Below, one piece after another: positions 1 through 6,155 of a stretch of DNA of 6,155 bases. The DNA lies in contig JAMCQK010000036.1 of the NCBI GenBank assembly GCA_023382135.1, positions 1-6,155 on the forward strand, in the 5' to 3' direction. Every line of letters starts with the position of its first letter. The stretch's first letter is position 1. The DNA is from Deinococcus sp. (GTDB lineage: Bacteria > Deinococcota > Deinococci > Deinococcales > Thermaceae). The notes under the pieces were generated by a model. It was not told the origin of the DNA. It saw only the letters and a program-made list of their open reading frames with translations, and made no database searches. The position numbers were made by a program, and so were the translations under genes.

Positions 1-1284
1 GGGAAAGGTGCGGTGGGGATTATCCGGTTATCGGGCGAAGATGCCCTAAAAGTGGCGGCGCAAATCTGGCGGGGAAAAAGCCCCCTCAGCATGACGGGCG
101 GCCAGTTCACCCACGGCCAGATTGTGGATCTGGAGACCGGAGAACTGCTGGATGACGCCCTGCTGCTAGTCTTCCGCTCGCCGAACTCGTATACCGGGCA
201 GGACGCCTGCGAGCTGCAGACCCACGGTTCGCGCGCGGTTTTGAGAAAGGTCTTGCATGCGCTCCTTGCGGCGGGCGCCCGCGCGGCGGAGCCTGGGGAG
301 TTTACCTTGCGGGCTTACTTGAATGGACGCATGGACTTGGCGCAGGCGGAGGCGGTGCTCTCGCTGGTGGAGTCGGAGTCGGACGCGGCTCGCAGGCAGG
401 CGCTGCGGGGGCTTTCCAAAGAACTGTCCCAGCGGATAGCGGGTATCTCCGCCAGGCTGCTCGACTTGCTGGCGCACATTCAAGCACTGTTGGATTATCC
501 GGAAGAAGGGGTTGAGCCTCACGCGGCCGGGCATGTTTTGCGCCAGGCCTTAGACCAAATTGACGCTCTGCTTAAGGGCGCCAAAACTCTGCTTAAGGGC
601 GCCAAAGCGGGAAAGCTGATTAGCCAGGGCGCGCGGCTAGCCATAGTCGGCGCGCCCAACGCGGGAAAGTCTAGCTTGCTGAACGCGCTGCTGGGTTACG
701 AACGAGCCATCGTGGCGCCGGTGGCGGGAACCACCAGAGACTACCTCGAGGCCCCGCTGGAAATTTCCGGTGTGCCGCTGGTGGCCGTGGACACAGCGGG
801 AGTGCGGGAGACTGATAATCCTGTGGAGAGAGCGGGGGTCGAACGCGCCCTGGCGGTTGCCCGGGAAGCCGATATTGTGCTCTACCTGGCGGACCAGAGT
901 TGTGCGCGCACCCAAGCGCCCGATTTACCGTGGGATAGGACTATCAAAGTGGCCACCAAGGTAGACCTGCCAGCAGAGTGGAGCGACAGCGAGTTTCTAA
1001 AGGTATCCAGCCGGACCGGGACAGGCCTTGGTTTGCTGCAGGATGCCATTCATAAGCATCTGTTGGGCAGTGCGCCCGAGGGTGAGGTCTGGATCACCAA
1101 CGAGCGGCACACGGAAGCGCTTAGAGAAGCAAAAGAGCGCCTGCTTGAAGGCCTAAGCGCGCCAGAAGATTTGATGGGGCTCTCGGTTCAGGCGGCCCTC
1201 GAGGCCTTGAACCGGATTGTGGGCAAAGACGTTCCCGAAGAAGTGATCGCGCGGGTCTTCCGTAATTTCTGTGTGGGCAAGTAA
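1..1284 (+). CDS. mnmE: tRNA uridine-5-carboxymethylaminomethyl(34) synthesis GTPase MnmE (5' end cut by window edge)
   Basis: MnmE is a cytoplasmic GTPase that works with MnmG to place a (carboxymethyl)aminomethyl group on C5 of wobble U34 in tRNAs reading NNA/NNG codons, using a folate-derived carbon. The frame is open from base 1 (Gly-Lys-Gly-Ala, then VGIIRLSG). This is the conserved start of MnmE without its first dozen or so residues, so the GTG at 13 is an internal Val and not the start. Numbering from that Val: the N-terminal folate-binding domain spans about 1-110, with TGQDACELQTHG (61-72) and PGEFTLRAYLNGRMDLAQAE (94-113). A helical segment follows. The G domain has G1 GAPNAGKSS (213-221), G2 GTTRD (239-243), G3 DTAG (260-263), the conserved VERAGVER (271-278), G4 TKVD (315-318, Thr instead of the usual Asn) and G5 SSRTG (332-336). 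The C-terminal helices end in CVGK (420-423), the family's functional Cys motif. Length (about 435 when complete) is normal. A 7-residue tandem duplication precedes the G domain. The family call is secure. Confidence 0.97.
   Translation, partial: GKGAVGIIRLSGEDALKVAAQIWRGKSPLSMTGGQFTHGQIVDLETGELLDDALLLVFRSPNSYTGQDACELQTHGSRAVLRKVLHALLAAGARAAEPGEFTLRAYLNGRMDLAQAEAVLSLVESESDAARRQALRGLSKELSQRIAGISARLLDLLAHIQALLDYPEEGVEPHAAGHVLRQALDQIDALLKGAKTLLKGAKAGKLISQGARLAIVGAPNAGKSSLLNALLGYERAIVAPVAGTTRDYLEAPLEISGVPLVAVDTAGVRETDNPVERAGVERALAVAREADIVLYLADQSCARTQAPDLPWDRTIKVATKVDLPAEWSDSEFLKVSSRTGTGLGLLQDAIHKHLLGSAPEGEVWITNERHTEALREAKERLLEGLSAPEDLMGLSVQAALEALNRIVGKDVPEEVIARVFRNFCVGK
566..607 (+). repeat. 21-bp tandem duplication inside mnmE (two copies)
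   Basis: Two adjacent 21-bp units, 566-586 and 587-607, match at 20 of 21 positions and differ only at the last base. In frame they encode LLKGAKT and LLKGAKA (residues 186-192 and 193-199), with identical codons for the shared residues. The duplication lies in the helix leading into the G domain, a few residues before the KLISQG segment and the P-loop. The frame is preserved. From memory of E. coli and Thermotoga MnmE, this linker is several residues longer here, which fits an insertion of one unit. The near-perfect DNA identity suggests a recent slippage event. Confidence 0.9.
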
Positions 1285-1293
1285 AAATCCCGC
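1285..1293. other. 9-bp gap between convergent stop codons
   Basis: The mnmE TAA ends at 1284 and the complementary-strand stop TAG of the tamB-like gene occupies 1294-1296. Nine bases separate them. No hairpin with a U-tract fits in this gap. A five-T run in the minus-strand sense (1284-1288, just past the tamB stop) has no convincing stem before it. Each transcript therefore probably ends inside the other gene or is ended by another mechanism, so the mRNA 3' ends may overlap in antisense. Confidence 0.7.
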
Positions 1294-4200
1294 CTAAAGC
1301 TGAATCTGGAAGCCAAACCCAAAGCGCATATACTCGGGTTCGCTGTGAAGATTGAACTGAAGGTCCCACGGTGGCAGGCCGAAGTAGAGATCGCTGATAC
1401 GGTAGCCAAACGAGAAATCGGTCTTGGGGCGGGTGGGATCCAGGTTAGACCCCAGCCGCAGGCGGAAGCCGTCCAGCTGGTACTCGGCGGACAGGTAGCG
1501 GTTGCCGCTAAAGTCGAGCGTGGCGCTGACAAAAAGCTCCGGGGTGACATACAGGCCAAAGGACAGCCCAGCTTTTTCCGGCTTGCCGGTTTGCAGGGCT
1601 TCAGTAATGTTGAATCTGACCCGGTCTAGTCCCAGCGCTTTGGCCAGCTCGCGCTCAAACTGGCCCACGATGAAGTTCTGAACCGCCGCCTGCAGCGCAG
1701 ACTGGGCCAGGTTTTCGGGGAGCGCTTGCAGATCGGTGCTTCCCAGGGTGAGCAGCGCATAGATCTCCAGGTCATTGAGCACATGACCGTCGACCGGGTC
1801 TTTTGCCCGAAAAACGGGATCCAGATAAGGCCTGAACTTGCCTTTCTCTCGGATGTACTTGACCCTAAGCAGCAAGTCAACTTGATAAGCGCCCTTGGCG
1901 CTGGGCACGGTGGTGCCGGCAATGATAAGAATATCGGGCAGGATTCCGCCAGCGGGATTGAAGCGGGCGTAGCTTGTCTCGCCATCCCTTTCTGGCAGTA
2001 CGGTAAACAAGCGGTTCCAAAGGGTGAAGCTGCCTGAAAGCGGCCTTACCTCGCCGGATAAGTAGGGGTTGCTAAAGGGCCCATCAAGATAAACCTCGCC
2101 AGCAAGCTCCCCTTTGGCCAATGCCTCTTGGATAATGATGTTGCGCTCGGCCCGGATCAGGATGTTTTCAAACTCCACCGGTACCGGGCCGGAAGTGCTG
2201 GGGGCCGAGACCACCACCTCTTTCTGCCCTTCGGGAAGCGCCAAGCGGGCCTCGAGAATATCAATGCTTCCCCTAATCTTGTAGCGGCCTTTGTCGTCCT
2301 GAACCGCAAGGTTGGCAAGGACCATGCCTTCTTGCAAGAAATAACGGGGATAACTTACGGGGAGCTCCCCCCACAGGCTGCCTGCCAGCGGGACTATCGT
2401 GCCGTAGAACTTGGCCTTGGAAGTGCTGGCGGATAGTACGTAGCCGGGGTAGCCCAACGAGACCTCAAAGGGCTCGTCGGCCCCCAGCAGCGGAAGGCTG
2501 ATACTGCCCTTGCCCAAGACCACGAAATTCCCCAGCTTGCCCGCGCCCGAAAGCTGGGCCTCGGCTTTGAAAGGAGCGGTAAGGGCAAGTTTTCCTTCGG
2601 CGGTGGTGGTATCGGCCACGCGGATACGCGCCGACTTGGTCTGGGCGCGCACCGGGCCGAGCTTGAATTGGAAATCTTGGGCCTCGAGGCTGAAAACATC
2701 GCCGGTGGCCAAGAGCTTGAGGGTGCCGGAGCCTTCGGGCTGATAGGCCTTCAGCGAGGGGATTACTTGCAAGACGGGTGTGAAGCTGGTGTTCTCGAGG
2801 TCGAGTTTGAGGTCGCTTCCTTTGCGGCCCCAGTAACCACTGCCTTTCCAACTCCCTTTGCCAGAAAGCGCCAACTGGTCTAAGTAAAAGCGTTCATTCT
2901 CAAAGCGCAGGGCGGCCTGGCCCACCAGCATGTCGCCGCCGCCTTCAAAGCGCAGCGTCTCCCCCACCAGAGTGGCGCGCGAAGCCCACGGGTTGCTGAT
3001 GTGGTAGCGGAAGCTGGCCCGGCCCGTCCAGTTCGCGTGGCCTGCCAAGGGGCCCGCCCAAGCCGAAAGCAGCCAGTGGAGCGGAAAGCCTGAAGCCTGA
3101 ATGGTCCCGTCCAACACATCGCCGCTCAGCACCAGCTTGGCCTGGCTAGGCCCGATGCCAACGCTGGCGGAAAAACCGCTTCTGGTCCAGCGCGCCTGCA
3201 GGCTTCCGGGCATGGTCTTCTCGTCGCCTGCGACCCCAAGCCCGCTGGCTTTGAGCGCAAGCTCTGCCACGCCTTCCTGGTAGCTCACTTTGCCGCTGGC
3301 GCGGCCATTCAGGTACTGAACCTTGGGCCCCACAAAGGGAAGCTCGCGGAAAAGCACGTTGTCGAGGTCGGCGGAGGCCTCGAGGCCTTTTGCCCCTGTC
3401 TGGACCCTGAACTTGAGCTGTCCCACCGCCCCGGAAACTTCGCCGCTGGCTTCAACCTTACCGTCCGCCTGCAGACCAAATATCAACTTGGAACGCAGCG
3501 GCGCCAGCTGAAAGTCTCCCTTGAGATTACCTTGCCAGCCAGAAGCTTGTTTATAGTCCAGGTTTCCAGCAAGCCATTTTCCCTTGGCTTCCAAGCCGGC
3601 CTCGAGCGCCTTGCCGGAAAGCGCCAGCGTCTGGTCGCCAGTTTTTGACTGGTAGCGGGCCTGCCACCACCCCGTAAGCAAGACCTCGCCCGCAAAAGAG
3701 CCCTGTTCCCAAGGAAGCCAGTCGCTCTTGGCGTGACTGGCCGCAACCTTGATGCGGTCGCCCGCGCCCTCCAAGGCGATCTCGGAGCCGAAAACGCTCA
3801 TGTGGAGCTCGCCGGAAAGTTGTCCGCTGCGGTAATAGAGCCTGCCGCTGCCAATATCGGGAACGGTAGCCTCGAGGCCCAAGGTCTCGAGGTCCAAAGA
3901 AGCCTTGATGCGCCCACCGTCCAAGGCATAGCTCGCCAATAGCGTCTTTCCTTCCCCGCCGACCTCGAGGCCCAGAACCGACAATGAACCTTTGGCGGCG
4001 CGCTGGCTGAGGTCCACCAGCAGAAGCTGGTCTTTATTCTTGGCGGAAGCAATTTTCAGATCCGGATACTGAAGGCGCGCGCTGAGCCCTGCAATCTCAG
4101 CTGAGAGGTCCGGCACCGCCTGGCGTCCGGAGACCAGCAGGCTTCCCTCTTTGAAGGCAAGCTTGCCCGCCCATTCTTGCTTTCTAGTAATTTGGCCGCT

Positions 4201-6155
4201 GACATCACCGGAGAAGCTGGCCTCGAGCGCGCCGTTTTGGTATCCGCCCTCCACTTTTCCTTTGCGACCGTATCCTGTCCAGTCGAGCGCAAACCTAAGG
4301 GCTTCCCATGGACCCGCGATCTCACCGGAAAACAAAGCCCCCGAGAGCGGGAACTGACTAAGCTTGACCTGGATGCTTTTGCTTGTCAGGAGGGCGGAAA
4401 TTCCTTTTCCCTGCAGCCAGAGCTGGTCTTCTTTGCCTTGAACAGCAAGCTGCTGTCCGGCAACTTGGTAAAACCCCAGCAGCCAGACCTTGTCCTTGGC
4501 TGTGGGCCAGGCGCCGCGGGCATCCAGCCTGCCGAAGCCGCGCGGAAGCGCCCCTTGGTAACTCCAGCTGGCCTTGAAAGGGCTGGTCTCCAGCGTGGCC
4601 GTCAGCGGCTCAAAACCACCGGTTCCCGCCACCAGTACCCGCCCTCCCTGGCCTTTGAGTTTCACGCCACCCCACTCGGGCAGGGTGGCCAAGGCTTCTC
4701 CTTGAATACTGCGAGCGGATAAGTCCAGCGCAAGCTGCCCTTCCACCCTTGCTGGGACCTCGCTCAGCCCGTAAGGGCTAGCTGTTTTCAGGTCCGCCTC
4801 TACCGAAAGCTTAGTGGGGTTTTTCCACCCCTCAGAGAGGGCCACGCTCACGGCGCCCTTGACACCGCTGTACCCATCCAGCTTTGCTGCGCCGGCAGCC
4901 AGGTTCAGGCTGCCCTTGAGCCCGCCTTGCGCAAAAGGAAGATCCAAAGATAGCACCCCGCTGGGCCCTTCGGCCGGCACCTTTGCCAGGCCGGTAACGT
5001 AGGGCCCATCAAACTGAATACGCAGCTCTTTCTGGTAGTCAAGGCTGATCTTCTGCTTTTGGTAACTGCCCGCTAGATTGGCCTCAAGCTTGGAAGGCAA
5101 GAGCTTTCCGGCCAGGCTGAGTCCAAGGCCCTCGAGGCTGACAGGGAGCACCAAAGTGCCAAACGGGCCTTGGCCTGCTATCTTGAGCGTGGCGGGAAAG
5201 CCGGCGAAGGCCTCGAGGCCGGTCTCGATGTTCACTTTGGCATAGGCATCGCGGTAGGAAACATCAACACCAGGGCCCTTCGCCTCCAGCCAGGGCGCCT
5301 GGTCATAGCCAAAACGCAAGTCCACTTGCTGCCCCTTACCCAAAAACGCGCCCGTGCCTTGCAGCTTGGGAGCTCGCAAGCTTCCCGAGATTTCCGCACG
5401 CGCCCGCAAACGGCTCTGGCCGAAAGATTTGAGGTAGCCGAGGCCGCCCGCGAGCTGTCCATCCAGACTGCTTTCAACTGCGGCCTGCACGCCGTACGCG
5501 CCGCCCCGCAACGAAAACTTGCTACCCTCCCCCGCTAAACGAAGCCCAATCTGCGCGCCCGCAATGTCCAAAGCACCCGTTGCCCGCGAAGGCAGGTAAT
5601 CGAGCTTTCCGGCAACCTCCAGCTCTCTGCCCGCCGCGTAAACGAGGGCCTTGCCATTCCAGGTAATCTCATCGGGAGAAAGGCCCCTGGCTCTAAGGCC
5701 CAAAACAAGTTCCGGGGTTTTCCAAGAAGCTTGCCACCCACTTCCTTTCCCCTGGATAACAAGTTGTCCCGCCGCGCGCAACACGGCCTTGGGCGCAAGC
5801 CTGCCACTAGCCGCGTAAGACGAACCGTTAGATCGGAAGAGCAGATCGGCATCCAAGAGCGGGGACTTCAGGTCCAGGCCGCCGCGCGAACTCTTGGTTT
5901 CGATGTCGGATAGGATGGAAAAAACCGCGCTGGCTTTAGGCGAAACAAGCTCAATCTGCGCGGAAGGCGTTTGCGGGCTGCCGCCAAAACGCGAGCTGAA
6001 GGATACCTGGTCCTTGCGGTAGCTAAGCGCACCGTCCAGCTTTTCGGAGACCACCAGGCGGCCTTGAACCAGACCCTTGCCCAAGATTTCCGTGGAAGCC
6101 TCCTTGAACAGGAGCGTCAGGCCGGCGCTTTCTTGGGGCAGGCTCAAAGTCTCTG
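1294..6155 (-). CDS. TamB-like translocation/assembly module protein, DUF490 (5' end cut by window edge)
   Basis: This is the C-terminal part of a very large envelope protein of the TamB/AsmA-like class. Family members are long beta-groove proteins spanning the space between inner and outer membrane, implicated in outer-membrane protein assembly (with Omp85 partners such as TamA) and in phospholipid transport. The frame runs unbroken to the right edge. The TTG at 6145-6147 lies in a continuing frame and is an internal Leu, so the true start and any signal anchor are outside. Residues below count from that Leu (1,617 in all). About 1-1350 is a monotony of short Gly/Ser-rich beta strands (alternating patterns such as GSLNLAAGAAKLDGYSG) with no cysteine anywhere, which fits an exported protein. 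About 1360-1617 matches the TamB C-terminal domain: LSGEVRPLSGSFTL, a GGILPDILIIAGTTV segment (ending near 1414), NDLEIYALLTLG (near 1457-1468), an amphipathic helix to ALGLDRVRF, and GLYVTPELFV. The last residues are alternating and aromatic. I am sure of the family but not of the partner or substrate in this organism. Confidence 0.88.
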   Translation of the reverse strand, partial: ETLSLPQESAGLTLLFKEASTEILGKGLVQGRLVVSEKLDGALSYRKDQVSFSSRFGGSPQTPSAQIELVSPKASAVFSILSDIETKSSRGGLDLKSPLLDADLLFRSNGSSYAASGRLAPKAVLRAAGQLVIQGKGSGWQASWKTPELVLGLRARGLSPDEITWNGKALVYAAGRELEVAGKLDYLPSRATGALDIAGAQIGLRLAGEGSKFSLRGGAYGVQAAVESSLDGQLAGGLGYLKSFGQSRLRARAEISGSLRAPKLQGTGAFLGKGQQVDLRFGYDQAPWLEAKGPGVDVSYRDAYAKVNIETGLEAFAGFPATLKIAGQGPFGTLVLPVSLEGLGLSLAGKLLPSKLEANLAGSYQKQKISLDYQKELRIQFDGPYVTGLAKVPAEGPSGVLSLDLPFAQGGLKGSLNLAAGAAKLDGYSGVKGAVSVALSEGWKNPTKLSVEADLKTASPYGLSEVPARVEGQLALDLSARSIQGEALATLPEWGGVKLKGQGGRVLVAGTGGFEPLTATLETSPFKASWSYQGALPRGFGRLDARGAWPTAKDKVWLLGFYQVAGQQLAVQGKEDQLWLQGKGISALLTSKSIQVKLSQFPLSGALFSGEIAGPWEALRFALDWTGYGRKGKVEGGYQNGALEASFSGDVSGQITRKQEWAGKLAFKEGSLLVSGRQAVPDLSAEIAGLSARLQYPDLKIASAKNKDQLLLVDLSQRAAKGSLSVLGLEVGGEGKTLLASYALDGGRIKASLDLETLGLEATVPDIGSGRLYYRSGQLSGELHMSVFGSEIALEGAGDRIKVAASHAKSDWLPWEQGSFAGEVLLTGWWQARYQSKTGDQTLALSGKALEAGLEAKGKWLAGNLDYKQASGWQGNLKGDFQLAPLRSKLIFGLQADGKVEASGEVSGAVGQLKFRVQTGAKGLEASADLDNVLFRELPFVGPKVQYLNGRASGKVSYQEGVAELALKASGLGVAGDEKTMPGSLQARWTRSGFSASVGIGPSQAKLVLSGDVLDGTIQASGFPLHWLLSAWAGPLAGHANWTGRASFRYHISNPWASRATLVGETLRFEGGGDMLVGQAALRFENERFYLDQLALSGKGSWKGSGYWGRKGSDLKLDLENTSFTPVLQVIPSLKAYQPEGSGTLKLLATGDVFSLEAQDFQFKLGPVRAQTKSARIRVADTTTAEGKLALTAPFKAEAQLSGAGKLGNFVVLGKGSISLPLLGADEPFEVSLGYPGYVLSASTSKAKFYGTIVPLAGSLWGELPVSYPRYFLQEGMVLANLAVQDDKGRYKIRGSIDILEARLALPEGQKEVVVSAPSTSGPVPVEFENILIRAERNIIIQEALAKGELAGEVYLDGPFSNPYLSGEVRPLSGSFTLWNRLFTVLPERDGETSYARFNPAGGILPDILIIAGTTVPSAKGAYQVDLLLRVKYIREKGKFRPYLDPVFRAKDPVDGHVLNDLEIYALLTLGSTDLQALPENLAQSALQAAVQNFIVGQFERELAKALGLDRVRFNITEALQTGKPEKAGLSFGLYVTPELFVSATLDFSGNRYLSAEYQLDGFRLRLGSNLDPTRPKTDFSFGYRISDLYFGLPPWDLQFNLHSEPEYMRFGFGFQIQL
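1297..2070 (-). other. TamB C-terminal (DUF490) domain of the large envelope protein
   Basis: This is the only part of the long protein with recognisable family motifs. Reading from its N-terminal side, it has the LSGEVRPLSGSF strand pair (near 2066-2030), the hydrophobic PDILIIAGTTV strand followed by a VDLLLRVKYI strand, the ND-LEIYALLTLG turn (near 1779-1744, the counterpart of the family's Ls-e-ilalLtfG segment), a helical stretch rich in Ala/Gln (about 1732-1630), and GLYVTPELFVSATLDF. The last 60 or so residues form strands with alternating hydrophobic and polar positions. The domain boundary is approximate and was drawn by motif recall, not by a profile search. Confidence 0.75.
5830..5842 (+). 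other. 13-base match to the common Illumina adapter core
   Basis: The bases AGATCGGAAGAGC at 5830-5842 are identical to the shared start of Illumina TruSeq adapters. The match extends one more base (A) toward the read-1 adapter and then diverges. A second AGATCGG follows at 5843-5849. On the coding strand the stretch reads in frame as ADLLFRSN within the tamB-like gene, and the beta-strand pattern continues on both sides without a frame break. It is most likely native sequence that matches by chance, but residual adapter at an assembly join cannot be excluded by eye. Confidence 0.5.

Noticed and set aside
13..15. GTG as the start codon of mnmE
   Set aside because: The frame is open upstream to base 1 and encodes Gly-Lys-Gly-Ala, the conserved MnmE residues before VGIIRLSG. 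The GTG is an internal Val.
166..534. 122-residue minus-strand open frame opposite mnmE
   Set aside because: It is Arg/Pro/Gln-rich with no domain, and lies wholly within strongly conserved mnmE coding sequence, so it is a shadow frame.
1249..1293. Possible hairpin between GCGGG near 1251 and CCCGC at 1289-1293
   Set aside because: It has only five pairs across a loop of more than 30 bases, with no U-tract in the right position. It is too weak to call a terminator.
1188..1559. 123-residue minus-strand open frame across the gene junction
   Set aside because: It is out of frame with the tamB C-terminal domain. Its translation is low-complexity Ser/Ala/Pro-rich and overlaps both real genes.
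4177..4722. 181-residue open frame on the plus strand opposite the tamB-like gene
   Set aside because: It lies in the antisense register that places its codons directly on the tamB codons, where stops are rare in GC-rich genes. Its translation shows no recognisable domain, and the opposite frame is a clear family member.
6145..6147. TTG (minus strand) as the start of the tamB-like gene
   Set aside because: The frame continues upstream to the window edge (Glu-Thr before it). No signal peptide or membrane anchor follows it, although TamB proteins begin with one. It is an internal Leu.
1294..6155. Large autotransporter or adhesin instead of TamB
   Set aside because: The beta-rich repeats could suggest an adhesin, but the C-terminal motifs (LSGEVRPLSGSF, PDILIIAGTTV, LEIYALLTLG) match the TamB/DUF490 domain and there is no typical 12-strand autotransporter barrel.

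Overview
The window holds two protein genes that meet tail to tail and nothing else of substance. Base composition is GC-rich (roughly 60 % by eye). Both proteins favour Leu, Ala, Gly, Lys and Glu, and Leu-Glu pairs are often written CTC GAG. A large TamB-like outer-envelope protein beside a diderm-type housekeeping gene, together with this codon style, suggests a thermophilic member of the Deinococcota (Thermus/Meiothermus-like). That placement is inference from style and has not been checked by a search.

Positions 1-1284 (+) carry mnmE (trmE), the GTPase subunit of the MnmE-MnmG complex that modifies wobble uridine 34 of certain tRNAs. The reading frame is open at base 1, so the first dozen or so residues lie outside the window. 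The C-terminal Cys-x-Gly-Lys motif is present and the gene otherwise looks intact. Two details stand out: a 21-bp in-frame tandem duplication just before the G domain, and a Thr in place of the usual Asn in the G4 guanine-recognition motif.

Positions 1294-6155 (-) carry the C-terminal 1,600-plus residues of a very large TamB/DUF490 family protein. It is a cysteine-free, beta-strand-rich, AsmA-like protein of the outer-membrane assembly or lipid-transport class, ending in a recognisable TamB C-terminal domain. Its start, and presumably its N-terminal membrane anchor, lies beyond the right edge. The two stop codons are only 9 bp apart, with no room for a dedicated terminator between them.

The genes have no evident functional link: one acts on tRNA in the cytoplasm, the other in the cell envelope. 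No stretch over 300 bases lacks a gene. I see no RNA genes, mobile elements, CRISPR arrays or origins, and no convincing new multi-gene system. The oddities worth checking are the MnmE duplication, the MnmE G4 variant, an outer-membrane-like C-terminal strand in TamB, an Illumina-adapter-like string inside tamB, and the over-representation of CTCGAG.
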